Assembly: GCA_016938455.1 (NCBI GenBank)
Contig: JAFGUQ010000295.1
Coordinates: 1-39,446, forward strand
Length of the DNA stretch: 39,446 bases
Direction: 5' to 3'
From: Clostridia bacterium
GTDB taxonomy: Bacteria > Bacillota > Clostridia > DUPQ01
Part shown: positions 6,700 through 15,034 of the stretch, one piece after another
Numbering within the stretch: position 1 is the first letter of the stretch
Layout: the number at the start of each line of letters is the position of its first letter
Notes under the pieces: generated by a model
The model's input: only the letters and a program-made list of their open reading frames with translations
What the model was told of the DNA's origin: nothing
Database searches by the model: none
Position numbers and translations under genes: made by a program

Positions 6700-9246
6700 C
6701 TAATGTTTGTAATTCAAACCAAAGTATTCATTCAAAATATCCTTTGCAACAGGAGCAGCATATGACCCCCAGACACCGTTTTCAATGACCACTGCAATGG
6801 CGATCTGCGGATTCTCAATTGGTGCATAACAAATGAAAACCGCATTTGAAGACTCATTGGCTTCTCTTCCAGTTTCTGCTGTCCCTGTTTTCCCGGCAAC
6901 AGAGATCGGATAATCATCACCGAAAACAACCTCAGCAGTCCCATCCAGTACAACGCTCGCCATCGCTGTTCTGATGGTTTCAAATGTTTCCTGCGACCAT
7001 GGTACCTGTGTGTACTTCGTTTCACTCTCATACACGGTCTCTCCGCTCTTGCTGACGGCTTTTCCGATGACAAACGGGGTAAGGACCTTACCTCCGTTAG
7101 CAAGCGCCGCAGTATAGACTGTCAGCTGCAGAGGGGTATAACTATGATACAGCTGTCCAATGGAGGACTGGGCAGTATCAGCGGTATACCACTTTTCGAA
7201 TTCCTGTGAATATTTATAGTCCGGGTTTGACCTGATTCCTTTGGATTCACCATATAAATCAATTCCTGTCTTTTCACCTAACCCAAATGCTTTAGCCCAT
7301 TTATCAATGGCATCAATCTTTGTGTCCGTTCCGAGAATATAGAAAAACATATTACAGCTTGTTTTTATCGCTTCGATGACATCAAGATATCCGTGAGTGT
7401 AGTGGTACATGACATATTCAAGGCAGTAGAAATCCCAGTCTCCGATCACCTTATGTCCGGGATCAAATATCAGTGTATCTTTAGTGATGATGTTTTCTTC
7501 AAGACCTGCAATGGCAACGATCGGCTTGAAAGTTGATCCAGGAGTATAGAGCCCTTCAGTGGCTCTGTTGAATAATGATGTCTCTTTGCTTCCTAAAAGC
7601 ACTTCCAGTCTTTTTTGTTTCGAGACTTCATCATTATGAATAAACCAGGACGGATTATATGAAGGAAAGTTAACCATAGTCAGCACTTCTCCTGTATTAA
7701 CATCCATCGCCACTACAGCACCTGCACTGGCATCTGCAAAATTTCTCTTATCTCCAGGTGTTGCTTTTTCTTTAATGATCTCAATGTTCTTTTTCAGAGA
7801 ATCCATAGCGACTTTCTGTAAACTCATATTGATTGTCAGGTAAATATCATTTCCGTCAATGGCTGCTGCCCCGCCCTCAGTGGAAATGATGTTTCCGGAA
7901 GAGTCAGTAATCACATCGGTATAACCGTTTTTCCCTTTTAGTAAATCCTCTGCATAATCTTCAACCCCTGTTTTACCAATCATGCTGTCCGCTTCATATC
8001 CCTTTTCAGTAACATCTTCAGGAGTCACCATTCCGACATACCCAAGCACATGTGCCACATCAACCACATTGCTCGTTTCTCCTGATTCAAGCGGTCCGAT
8101 GACCACGCCTTGAGTTAAAAGTTTGTACCTGTAAATGTCTGATATAGTGGAATTAGTTAAATTCTCTGAAATCAGCAGGTGGTCTCCAGCTATCCAGTTC
8201 TCGCTGTTTATTGCGATTTCATATTTGAGAATCATTATTTTATAGGCTTCCTGCTCTGTGTAGCTTTCATCTATTGAAAAATAGTCTCGCATGAATATAA
8301 AAAATTCTTCAGGATTCATCATGACCTGATTGATTCCAATATGAAATATATGTTTATCTGTCTGCCAGTTGACAATGTCTTCATCAGACAATTCAACTGA
8401 AAAACGCTTTTTCTCAAAATCAAAGTAATCTTTCAGGTGGTTGATATAGGGTTCTTCATTTTTATCCAGAATATTTACTATGGTAAGAAGTGATTGATTC
8501 AGTTCTTCCTCGCTATTATCAATTTTGTTTATGAAAAGATTGAAGTTTTCATCACCATATTGTCTTGATGTAGAAGGGCGAATAATAATTCCCTGAATAA
8601 TATGCTTTTGTTCAGAAACTTCAGCCAGGGTATCTTCAGTGATATTCTTTGAAATCAGAAGGCTTTCACCAGACAGCCAGTACCACCGATTTTTCAGGAT
8701 TTCATATCTGATGATCATTATTTTATAGGCTTCCTGATCTGTATAGCTATCACTGATTGAAAAGAATTTTCTCATGAAAGCGAAAAACTCATCAGGGTTC
8801 AGAATGACCTGGTTATTCTTCAGATTAAACAAGTCCGTATTCATCTGCCAGCTTATGATATCATCATTTGTAAGCTCATCTGAGAACTGCATGTTACCGA
8901 AATCGAAATATGACTCCAGGTGGTTGACATATGTCTCCTTATTATTATCAAGAATCGTCATCAATGCAAGCAGTGATTGATTCAACTCATCTGTCACCTT
9001 ATATGCTCTGCTCAGATACAGGTTGAAACTTTCAGTGTTATAGGCCAGCAAAACACCATTTCGATCATAAATATCTCCTCTGACTGCTTCCACTGTATAG
9101 GTATGAGGAATACTGACCACTGTTTTTGCCACATATTCATCACCATTGATAATCTGCATGATATACAGTTTGGCTACAAACCCAATGACAATGGCAAATA
9201 ATATGATGAAGATGATAAAAAATCTGCCCTTGGAATTATCTTTCAT
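6700..9246 (-). CDS. mrdA: Penicillin-binding protein 2 (class B, elongasome) with internally duplicated pedestal
   Basis: An 848-residue class B transpeptidase that cross-links peptidoglycan during elongation. One membrane anchor lies at residues 9-30, then the pedestal begin motif RGDIYDRNG (56-64). The transpeptidase active site is STFK (Ser571, Lys574), SCN (630-632) and KTGTAE (786-791), all intact. The pedestal is unusual: residues about 73-233 and 234-394 are tandem copies at a constant offset of 161 residues without a gap, roughly half identical by eye (about 76 of 157). This makes the protein about 160 residues longer than a single-copy version. It overlaps mreD by 4 nt, completing an mreBCD-PBP2 elongation operon. 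Also called pbpA in some genomes. Confidence 0.93.
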   Translation of the reverse strand: MKDNSKGRFFIIFIILFAIVIGFVAKLYIMQIINGDEYVAKTVVSIPHTYTVEAVRGDIYDRNGVLLAYNTESFNLYLSRAYKVTDELNQSLLALMTILDNNKETYVNHLESYFDFGNMQFSDELTNDDIISWQMNTDLFNLKNNQVILNPDEFFAFMRKFFSISDSYTDQEAYKIMIIRYEILKNRWYWLSGESLLISKNITEDTLAEVSEQKHIIQGIIIRPSTSRQYGDENFNLFINKIDNSEEELNQSLLTIVNILDKNEEPYINHLKDYFDFEKKRFSVELSDEDIVNWQTDKHIFHIGINQVMMNPEEFFIFMRDYFSIDESYTEQEAYKIMILKYEIAINSENWIAGDHLLISENLTNSTISDIYRYKLLTQGVVIGPLESGETSNVVDVAHVLGYVGMVTPEDVTEKGYEADSMIGKTGVEDYAEDLLKGKNGYTDVITDSSGNIISTEGGAAAIDGNDIYLTINMSLQKVAMDSLKKNIEIIKEKATPGDKRNFADASAGAVVAMDVNTGEVLTMVNFPSYNPSWFIHNDEVSKQKRLEVLLGSKETSLFNRATEGLYTPGSTFKPIVAIAGLEENIITKDTLIFDPGHKVIGDWDFYCLEYVMYHYTHGYLDVIEAIKTSCNMFFYILGTDTKIDAIDKWAKAFGLGEKTGIDLYGESKGIRSNPDYKYSQEFEKWYTADTAQSSIGQLYHSYTPLQLTVYTAALANGGKVLTPFVIGKAVSKSGETVYESETKYTQVPWSQETFETIRTAMASVVLDGTAEVVFGDDYPISVAGKTGTAETGREANESSNAVFICYAPIENPQIAIAVVIENGVWGSYAAPVAKDILNEYFGLNYKH
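8065..9030 (-). repeat. Tandem 483-bp in-frame duplication inside the PBP2 gene
   Basis: Copy A is about 8548-9030 (residues 73-233) and copy B about 8065-8547 (234-394). DNA similarity is also visible: ttttataggcttcctg occurs at 8239-8254 and again at 8722-8737. Motifs ELNQSLL, YFDF, NQV..NP, EFF.FMR and EAYKIMI recur at exactly 161-residue spacing. Confidence 0.9.
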
Positions 9247-9764
9247 CTTATAGCCCCCTTGGTATTTGTCACTTTGGAAACACTGAAAACTGAGATGATA
9301 AAGAATACTAAGCTAATCGCAAAGTAAATGATCCCGCTGATCAGGCTTTCTTTAACAGCAATCATATTGATGATATTGAAGTGAGAAATAATCTGGTGAA
9401 ACGGTATTTCAAAAAACGACTTCATTATTGAAAGTATATAGGTGATAATCACACCATAAACAGAAACATAAATGACATTCTCAATTTTAATGAATGCGCT
9501 GATCATCCAAACGGACAAAACAGCAATGCATAGCACAAGCACATACTGAAAAAACAGATGGGTATAAAGCAGATCATAAGTGAATCCCGCAGCCACTGCA
9601 ATCAATATTGTCTGACTTTTAGTTTTATTTAATGCGGCTAAAATGATGAATATAATGAGAAAATCAGGGCTGACATTTCCAAAGCTGAACCATTCAGCAA
9701 GAAATGGCTGAAAAACCAGAAGAATGATGATTAAAACATAATGGTACCATTTATAAACATACAT
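9243..9764 (-). CDS. mreD: Rod shape-determining protein MreD
   Basis: A 173-residue, very hydrophobic protein with about five membrane segments and no large soluble domain. The central sequence AVAAGFTYDLLYTHLFFQY resembles the MreD signature (AF..GLLLDLL...G). Its position between mreC and PBP2 settles the call. MreD is an inner-membrane part of the elongasome that couples MreB/MreC to PBP2 and RodA. The start overlaps the mreC stop (TGATG) and its stop overlaps the PBP2 start by 4 nt, so the three are translationally coupled. Confidence 0.92.
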   Translation of the reverse strand: MYVYKWYHYVLIIILLVFQPFLAEWFSFGNVSPDFLIIFIILAALNKTKSQTILIAVAAGFTYDLLYTHLFFQYVLVLCIAVLSVWMISAFIKIENVIYVSVYGVIITYILSIMKSFFEIPFHQIISHFNIINMIAVKESLISGIIYFAISLVFFIISVFSVSKVTNTKGAIR

Positions 9765-10603
9765 CAGTTCTTACCCTCTGTCGTCAATAGAAACACTTCA
9801 TTTAATGATTTGATCGGAGCCATCGGTTCAAGATAAGCATATCTTTTTGATAGTGACTCTTCATTGAATACTTCAACAATGGTCCCGACTATAATTCCTT
9901 TGGGATAGATACCGCCAAGTCCTGAAGTTTCCACAATATCTCCTATAGCCACCTCAACATCTTTAGGTATGTTCTCAACAATGCATAAGCCGAATTCTTT
10001 GAGTTCAAGGCTTCCCCGAACAGTAACATGACCGCCTTGTTCACCCTTCATCCATCCACTGATTCCACTGTATTCATCAGTGATTGGAGTGACTGTGGAA
10101 GTGGTAAGGTTCGCAAGATAGACTCTCCCGAACAGAGAGTTATTAGAAGCTACCACAGGATCATCAATCCTGACACCATCTTTTGTGCCTACATCAATAA
10201 GCAATTCATATTTATAATTACTTGGATTAGTGGAAAGGACATTCGCACCGATCAGATTAAACGCGGAGAATTTGTCTTTCAGTAAAAGCGCATCTTTCAG
10301 TCTTTTATTTTCAATTTCCAGATCAGCCACTTCTGCATTTTTTTCTTTCAGACTGTTGATTTCTTTGATCAGCTGTTCGTTTTCCTCAGAAACATATTTA
10401 TAGTCTCTGATTGAATTGAAGAATCTGGAGATGCCTTCATCAGCACTGTTGATTCCTTTTTGTACAAAATTGACAGGAGCAGTGACAATATTTCTGATTA
10501 TGTTGACACTGCTGAACCGATCTATGGAAATCAAAGCAATCACCAGAAACAATAATATCACTGCTGTAATCTGGAATTTTCTATTACGAAACAGATTAAT
10601 CAA
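9764..10603 (-). CDS. mreC: Rod shape-determining protein MreC
   Basis: A 279-residue protein with one membrane segment at about 11-27, a coiled coil at about 70-110 (rich in E, K and L: LIKEINSLKEKNAEVADLEI), then the beta-rich periplasm-side double-barrel domain (LLIDVGTKDGVRIDDPVV; SGLGGIYPKGIIVGTI). MreC is the extracytoplasmic scaffold that activates PBP2. The start is a TTG at 10603 (CAA on the plus strand) with AGGGGAG upstream, so initiation may be weaker than for mreB. It lies 11 nt after mreB. Confidence 0.95.
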   Translation of the reverse strand: MINLFRNRKFQITAVILLFLVIALISIDRFSSVNIIRNIVTAPVNFVQKGINSADEGISRFFNSIRDYKYVSEENEQLIKEINSLKEKNAEVADLEIENKRLKDALLLKDKFSAFNLIGANVLSTNPSNYKYELLIDVGTKDGVRIDDPVVASNNSLFGRVYLANLTTSTVTPITDEYSGISGWMKGEQGGHVTVRGSLELKEFGLCIVENIPKDVEVAIGDIVETSGLGGIYPKGIIVGTIVEVFNEESLSKRYAYLEPMAPIKSLNEVFLLTTEGKN

Positions 10604-10614
10604 AAATCTCCCCT

Positions 10615-11625
10615 TTATCCTCTATTGGCATTCTTAATCAAGTCCAAATTATCTAAAGCAATTCCAGTTCCTTTTGCCACACAATCAAGTGGTTCATCAG
10701 CAATCCTGACATTGATCTTTCCGGTTTTCTCATACAGGAATTTATCCAGCCCCTTGATTAATGCACCACCTCCGGATAGCACAATTCCATTAGTGATGAC
10801 ATCAGCAGCCAGTTCAGGAGGTGTTTTTTCAAGTGTGCTTCTGATCGCTTCATATAACTCATCAACGATATCCTGCATCGCTTCTGCCATTTCATCAGAG
10901 TTGACTGTCAAGTTCACAGGCAACCCCTGAGTCATGTTTCTTCCTCTTATTTCCATTGTCCCAGGGTAATCAGAAGGGTAAACATTTCCAATTGCGATTT
11001 TAAGTTCTTCTGCGGTCCTGTCTCCAATGAATACTCTGTATTTCTTTCTTATATATTTGGCGATAGCTTCATCAAAACTGTCACCGGCATTTCTTAATGT
11101 CGTACTGGTGACGATGCTCCCAAGTGAGATGATTGCCACTTCACTGGTTCCGCCACCGATATCTACTATCATGTTACCGGTCGGTTCCAGTACAGGCAGG
11201 CCGGCTCCAACAGCTGCCATGATTGACTCTTCAGTAATGAATACTTCCTTAGCTCCCGCTTCAAGTCCGGCTTCGATGACTGCCTTCTTTTCAACAGCAG
11301 TAACCCCGGCGGGGACGCAGATGATAATTCTCGGTTTCACTAACTGGAATTTACCTGTCGCTTTTTTTATAAAAGCTTTCAGCATTGCCAGTGTACAGTG
11401 ATAATCAGCAATAACACCTTCTTTCAAAGGTCTTACCGCCCGGATGGTTCCAGGTGTTCTGCCAATCATTTTCTTCGCATCATTACCGACTGCAATCACT
11501 TCTTTTGTTTTCTCATTAATGGCTACAACAGATGGTTCACGGAGAACAATTCCCTTTCCTCTTTCATATATCAAAGTATTTGCTGTACCTAAATCTATTC
11601 CAATGTCTTTACGAAATATTGCCAT
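10615..11625 (-). CDS. mreB: Rod shape-determining actin homologue MreB
   Basis: A 336-residue actin-fold ATPase that forms filaments guiding peptidoglycan synthesis along the cell cylinder. Phosphate-1 motif IGIDLGTANTLIY is near residue 8, phosphate-2 motif MIVDIGGGTSEVAII near 152, and adenosine motif GIVLSGGGALIKGLD near 288. The length is typical. AGGAGG precedes ATG 11625. It heads mreBCD-PBP2, and an extended -10 promoter lies just upstream over the end of radC. Its presence together with ftsZ implies a rod-shaped, walled cell. Confidence 0.97.
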   Translation of the reverse strand: MAIFRKDIGIDLGTANTLIYERGKGIVLREPSVVAINEKTKEVIAVGNDAKKMIGRTPGTIRAVRPLKEGVIADYHCTLAMLKAFIKKATGKFQLVKPRIIICVPAGVTAVEKKAVIEAGLEAGAKEVFITEESIMAAVGAGLPVLEPTGNMIVDIGGGTSEVAIISLGSIVTSTTLRNAGDSFDEAIAKYIRKKYRVFIGDRTAEELKIAIGNVYPSDYPGTMEIRGRNMTQGLPVNLTVNSDEMAEAMQDIVDELYEAIRSTLEKTPPELAADVITNGIVLSGGGALIKGLDKFLYEKTGKINVRIADEPLDCVAKGTGIALDNLDLIKNANRG

Positions 11626-11654
11626 TTATATGTCCTCCTACGTTTATATCATAT

Positions 11655-11683
11655 ATTATATCAGATTAAACCATGATTTTTAA
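11655..11683 (-). promoter_or_regulatory. Candidate promoter of mreBCD-PBP2
   Basis: Minus strand: extended -10 TGATATAAT (TATAAT at 11655-11660) with a 17-bp spacer to TTAAAA (11678-11683). It overlaps the 3' end of radC and would start transcription about 11648, before the mreB SD. Confidence 0.5.
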
Positions 11684-12347
11684 AACTATATGTCATTCCA
11701 TTTCCGATAATTATATGGTCAAGTACTTTTATGCCTATTAAATTGCCGCATTCTACCAGTCTGTCTGTTGTTTCAATATCATTTTGGCTTGGCTTAGGAT
11801 CTCCGCTCGGATGATTATGAACCAGAATGACAGATTTGGCCATGTGCCTGATAGCCTCATAAAACACTTCTCTCGGGTGTACAATTGTCTGGTCTAATGA
11901 ACCGACTGATATACTTTCTTCTTTTAGTATTTTATTCTTATTATCTAAAATAAGCAATTTAAAAATTTCCTTTTTCAGATATCTCATCCGTTCCATCAGA
12001 TATCCTGATACATCTTCAGGTGAGCTGATGAAATTACCGTTCTCTTTAAACTGCAAAGCAGCCATCCGGACACTCAATTCTCTAAGTGCTATCAGCTGAA
12101 GTGCTTTAACTCTTCCGATGCCCTTTTGCTTTTTAAGTTGCTCAAGTGTTACCTTCTTTATGTACTCAAGGCCCTCATCATGAAGAAGCTTTCTGGCCAG
12201 GTCCACGGAGGTCTCATTTCTGTAACCTGTTTTAATAATTATAGCTAACAATTCTGCATCAGACAATACTTGGCAGCCCATTTTCTCCATTTTTTCATAA
12301 GGCCTGTCCATTTCAGGCAGTTGTTTGATCGTCAGTCTTTCTTTCAT
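11661..12347 (-). CDS. radC: RadC-family JAMM-domain protein
   Basis: A 228-residue protein with an N-terminal helix-hairpin-helix-like region (LKKQKGIGRVKALQL, about 71-85) and a C-terminal JAMM/MPN metalloprotease-like domain. The metal motif is intact: His177 and His179 in VHNHPSGD and Asp190 in PSQND. Despite the name, a role in recombinational repair is not established and the biochemical activity of the family is unclear. maf-radC-mreBCD is a widespread order in Bacillota. Its SD (GGAG) is paired in a hairpin with the end of maf (see 12354-12371). ATG start. Confidence 0.95.
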   Translation of the reverse strand: MKERLTIKQLPEMDRPYEKMEKMGCQVLSDAELLAIIIKTGYRNETSVDLARKLLHDEGLEYIKKVTLEQLKKQKGIGRVKALQLIALRELSVRMAALQFKENGNFISSPEDVSGYLMERMRYLKKEIFKLLILDNKNKILKEESISVGSLDQTIVHPREVFYEAIRHMAKSVILVHNHPSGDPKPSQNDIETTDRLVECGNLIGIKVLDHIIIGNGMTYSFKNHGLI

Positions 12348-12353
12348 AAAAAC

Positions 12354-12371
12354 ATCTCCTTTTCAGGAGAT
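12354..12371 (-). promoter_or_regulatory. Hairpin that hides the radC ribosome-binding site
   Basis: Minus strand: ATCTCC TGAAAA GGAGAT is a perfect 6-bp stem. The right arm holds the radC SD (GGAG) and the loop holds the maf stop codon TGA (12363-12365). A ribosome ending maf would open the stem, which suggests translational coupling. The following GTTTTT also gives it a weak terminator look. Confidence 0.5.
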
Positions 12372-12929
12372 ATTCAATGTCATCATTCGTCTGTATATTT
12401 CATTTAAGGGAAACCCCATTACATTGTAATAGCAGCCATTGATTCGCCTGATAAATTTACCAGCTGTACCTTGAATTGCATATCCTCCGGCTTTATCATA
12501 TGGTTCATCAGTTTGTATATATGACAGAATATCATCATCTGGTATGGTGTCAAAAATCACTTCAGTAATGACATGGAAGGAATGAACTTCTCCACTTCTT
12601 TTTTCAATCATTGTGACACCGGTAATGACATTATGGCTTTTCCCTGAAAGCGACCTGATCATCTGATATGCTTCTTCCCTGTCTTTCGGTTTTCCAAGAA
12701 TTTTCCCATTAAACACAATGGTGTCTGCACTGATAACAGCACAGTCACTATGACATTTAAATACACTGTATGCCTTGTCCCTTGAGACCCTTGTCACATA
12801 ATCAAACGGATCCTCATTTTCATAGACTGATTCATCAACATCAGGAACAATCACTTCGAATGGTATGTCAAGCTTATGAAGCAGCTCAATTCTACGTTTT
12901 GATCCTGAAGCTAAAATTAGTTTTCCCAA
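12363..12929 (-). CDS. maf: Maf-family nucleoside triphosphate pyrophosphatase
   Basis: A 188-residue protein with N-terminal motif LILASGSKRRIELL and catalytic-region motif ISADTIV (Asp about 69), then LGKPKDREEAYQMI and the C-terminal GGYAIQG, all typical of Maf/YhdE house-cleaning pyrophosphatases that remove dTTP, UTP or modified nucleotides. Translation starts with TTG at 12929 (CAA on the plus strand), about 7 nt after AGGAG; no better start was seen. It precedes radC and mreB as in many Bacillota. Confidence 0.95.
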   Translation of the reverse strand: MGKLILASGSKRRIELLHKLDIPFEVIVPDVDESVYENEDPFDYVTRVSRDKAYSVFKCHSDCAVISADTIVFNGKILGKPKDREEAYQMIRSLSGKSHNVITGVTMIEKRSGEVHSFHVITEVIFDTIPDDDILSYIQTDEPYDKAGGYAIQGTAGKFIRRINGCYYNVMGFPLNEIYRRMMTLNIS

Positions 12930-12959
12930 AAAATATCTCCTTCTATATTTTATATTAAT

Positions 12960-13679
12960 TTACAATTTTTTACAATAAATAATTTCATTTTCATCATATC
13001 TCGCATCAATGACACAATTTTTCTCCACCTTTAAAAACTCATCATCCCAATGACCCAGAAGCATTTTTTCTAACAGTGACAGACTGCCATCCTCAATAAT
13101 CACTTTTTTCCCGTCTTTTTTCATTTTCTCCAGAAAACCATTAAAGATTTCATCATCATGAACTTCATTGATTCTTATGAAAAGCACATCCTCATTCTCT
13201 GTTTTCGGATGTAGTGTATCATAGATATATTGTGCGTTCTCTTCTCCATACATTTCGATTAATTCTTCCATATCCTTGGCAATACCGAGACCCATATCAT
13301 CTGTTCTCAGATAATCTTCTCCTATGCCGCTGTAACCGCATGATCCCCATGGCATGCTTTTATTTTCTGAAAAAAGCAGATTGAATCTCTCTCTTGATCC
13401 TAAGAAAATGGTACAGCAATCATGTGCTCTTGGAATAATCAAAGGAGCATGCGTGGCAGTCAACCCTCTTGCTGAGTTTCCGCAGAGCCCGAAACCAAGA
13501 AGAATATAATCATATCCTATGGAATCATTAATCAGACATTGTATTTCCTGGTTAAGTGTATCAGGATGAGTATGAGATGATTTTTGTGTATACACCACAT
13601 CAAAATCCATCTCATGTTTCTGTTTTAAAAAATCAATTTCTTTTCTTAGAACTTCACAACTGATCAGTTTAATTTTCAC
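12960..13679 (-). CDS. DUF1638 domain protein (corrinoid-methyltransferase-associated family)
   Basis: A 239-residue soluble protein. The motifs LLGFGLCGNSARGL (about 80-93) and IPRAHDCCTIFLGSRERF (about 102-119) are the conserved core of DUF1638. From general knowledge this family is often encoded near corrinoid-dependent methyltransferases and B12 activation proteins; its biochemical role is undefined. The conserved Cys and His residues could bind metal or cofactor (inference). Translation starts with GTG 13679 and overlaps the upstream membrane-protein gene by 11 nt. It separates that gene from maf. Confidence 0.85.
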   Translation of the reverse strand: MKIKLISCEVLRKEIDFLKQKHEMDFDVVYTQKSSHTHPDTLNQEIQCLINDSIGYDYILLGFGLCGNSARGLTATHAPLIIPRAHDCCTIFLGSRERFNLLFSENKSMPWGSCGYSGIGEDYLRTDDMGLGIAKDMEELIEMYGEENAQYIYDTLHPKTENEDVLFIRINEVHDDEIFNGFLEKMKKDGKKVIIEDGSLSLLEKMLLGHWDDEFLKVEKNCVIDARYDENEIIYCKKL

Positions 13680-14703
13680 TGTCTATATCTCCTAATGTTT
13701 TTCCATGGCTTATAAGTGTAAATACTCCACCTATTAAAATGGCTGAATAATAAGTAATCAACCGCCAGATCAATATAACAGATAAAATGGGAGAGTTTGG
13801 GAAAAACCCACCGAAAAAGTAAACACCTAATCCCTCAGCTCCTCCAGTGGTACCTGGGGTGGGTACTAAAGAAGTGATCATCATCAGCAGCCCGGTAGCT
13901 GCGATCACACTTAACGGGCTGAAAAACGACCCTTCAATTGCTCTGATCAGAAAGACAGGAACACTGAATATGGCGATATGCTGACACAATTGAAAAAGGT
14001 AAGCAAGTAGTAAATGACTCTTTTTCTTTGAAATGGTCAGGAACCCTTCCCGGAAGCTTTCAAGAGATCCCTTAATTCTTTCAAACTGATGAAGCACATT
14101 TCGCTGTTCCTTTTTCCTGAAGTATGATACCAGCTTCAAAAATAAAATGACTGCTTTTTCACTGACATCCCGGTTTAACAGGAAAAGAAAATAAATGATA
14201 ATCAACAGAAGGTTGCTGACACTTCCAATTATGAAAAGAACTACAAAATTCGGAATCTGGCTGATAAGCACCTGCTTTTTCAGAAAGAAAAAAACCAGCG
14301 AAACCAATAGCATTGAAGTAGAGAAAAGGACCGATTTGAGAATGACAATACTGGTTGCTTTCCCTGCATCAACACTCTTCTTACTCATGAAGTATACCTG
14401 TGCAGGTTGTCCTCCAGTGGAAAACGGAGTAATGGCTGCAAAAAACTGCCCAATCATCACTGTTTTAAATGTATGACCAATGTTATCCTTTTTCCCAAGA
14501 ATACCACTTTTCAGTGTTGCTAATGTAAACGCTCCGAAAGTCCAATAGATAAAAACAAATGAAAAAGCAACCATTAACCATAAATAATTAATGTTTTTTA
14601 TCATATTGACAAGTTGTCCGATACCATCTGTAAAAAATATCAGAACAATGATCACGACGCCCATTGCTACAACTATCAGTGAGTTGATCCAGATTTTCTT
14701 CAT
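13669..14703 (-). CDS. UPF0104 / lysylphosphatidylglycerol-synthase-type integral membrane protein
   Basis: A 344-residue protein with about eight transmembrane segments. The family motif PFSTGGQPAQVYFM (about 97-110) and the C-terminal VPTPGTTGGAEG (about 278-289) identify the AglD/YbhN/MprF-membrane-domain superfamily. It lacks the C-terminal soluble aminoacyl-transferase domain of MprF, so it is a flippase or lipid-transfer-like protein of unknown cargo, not an LPG synthase. The SD is weak; the Asp23-like gene ends just 3 nt upstream, so expression is probably coupled to it. Confidence 0.85.
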   Translation of the reverse strand: MKKIWINSLIVVAMGVVIIVLIFFTDGIGQLVNMIKNINYLWLMVAFSFVFIYWTFGAFTLATLKSGILGKKDNIGHTFKTVMIGQFFAAITPFSTGGQPAQVYFMSKKSVDAGKATSIVILKSVLFSTSMLLVSLVFFFLKKQVLISQIPNFVVLFIIGSVSNLLLIIIYFLFLLNRDVSEKAVILFLKLVSYFRKKEQRNVLHQFERIKGSLESFREGFLTISKKKSHLLLAYLFQLCQHIAIFSVPVFLIRAIEGSFFSPLSVIAATGLLMMITSLVPTPGTTGGAEGLGVYFFGGFFPNSPILSVILIWRLITYYSAILIGGVFTLISHGKTLGDIDSEN

Positions 14704-14706
14704 TTG

Positions 14707-15024
14707 TTATTTTCCCAGTAAACTATCAATATTAAGACTGTCAACTACAACATTGACTTCAGAAATTGATAACCCAGTCATTAGTTTGATGTTTTCTTTA
14801 ACAAGCGTCTGAAGCTTCCTGACCACTTCAGGAATGATAACTCCATAATTGACTTCTAAGGATAATTCTATTTTCTTACCATTTTCTGTATTAGTCACTT
14901 TAATGGATTTTTTTCGTTTACTTAAAGAAATACCTTTTATCTCAGCGACTACTTTTTCAACAAATGTAATAATCACATTTTCAGACACTTCGATATTTCC
15001 ATCGTTAATGACATCATTTGGCAT
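14707..15024 (-). CDS. Asp23/Gls24-family envelope-associated protein
   Basis: A 105-residue protein with the Asp23/Gls24 fold pattern: EVSENVIITFVEKVVAEIKG at the start, a central LSLEVNYGVIIPEVVRKLQ, and a C-terminal SISEVNVVVDSLNI. Members are small, abundant and linked to envelope stress or to membrane-anchoring partners in Bacillota. AAGGAG precedes ATG 15024. It follows asnS by 10 nt in the same operon. Confidence 0.9.
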   Translation of the reverse strand: MPNDVINDGNIEVSENVIITFVEKVVAEIKGISLSKRKKSIKVTNTENGKKIELSLEVNYGVIIPEVVRKLQTLVKENIKLMTGLSISEVNVVVDSLNIDSLLGK

Positions 15025-15034
15025 AATAATCTCC

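Noticed and set aside
10625-11592. Plus-strand open frames opposite mreB (and similar long frames opposite ftsZ, AsnS, phosphomutase and others)
   Set aside because: They mirror conserved coding sequence on the other strand, have no SD, and their translations resemble no protein family.
13669-14703. MprF lysylphosphatidylglycerol synthase
   Set aside because: The C-terminal soluble aminoacyl-transferase domain is absent; only the membrane domain family can be claimed.
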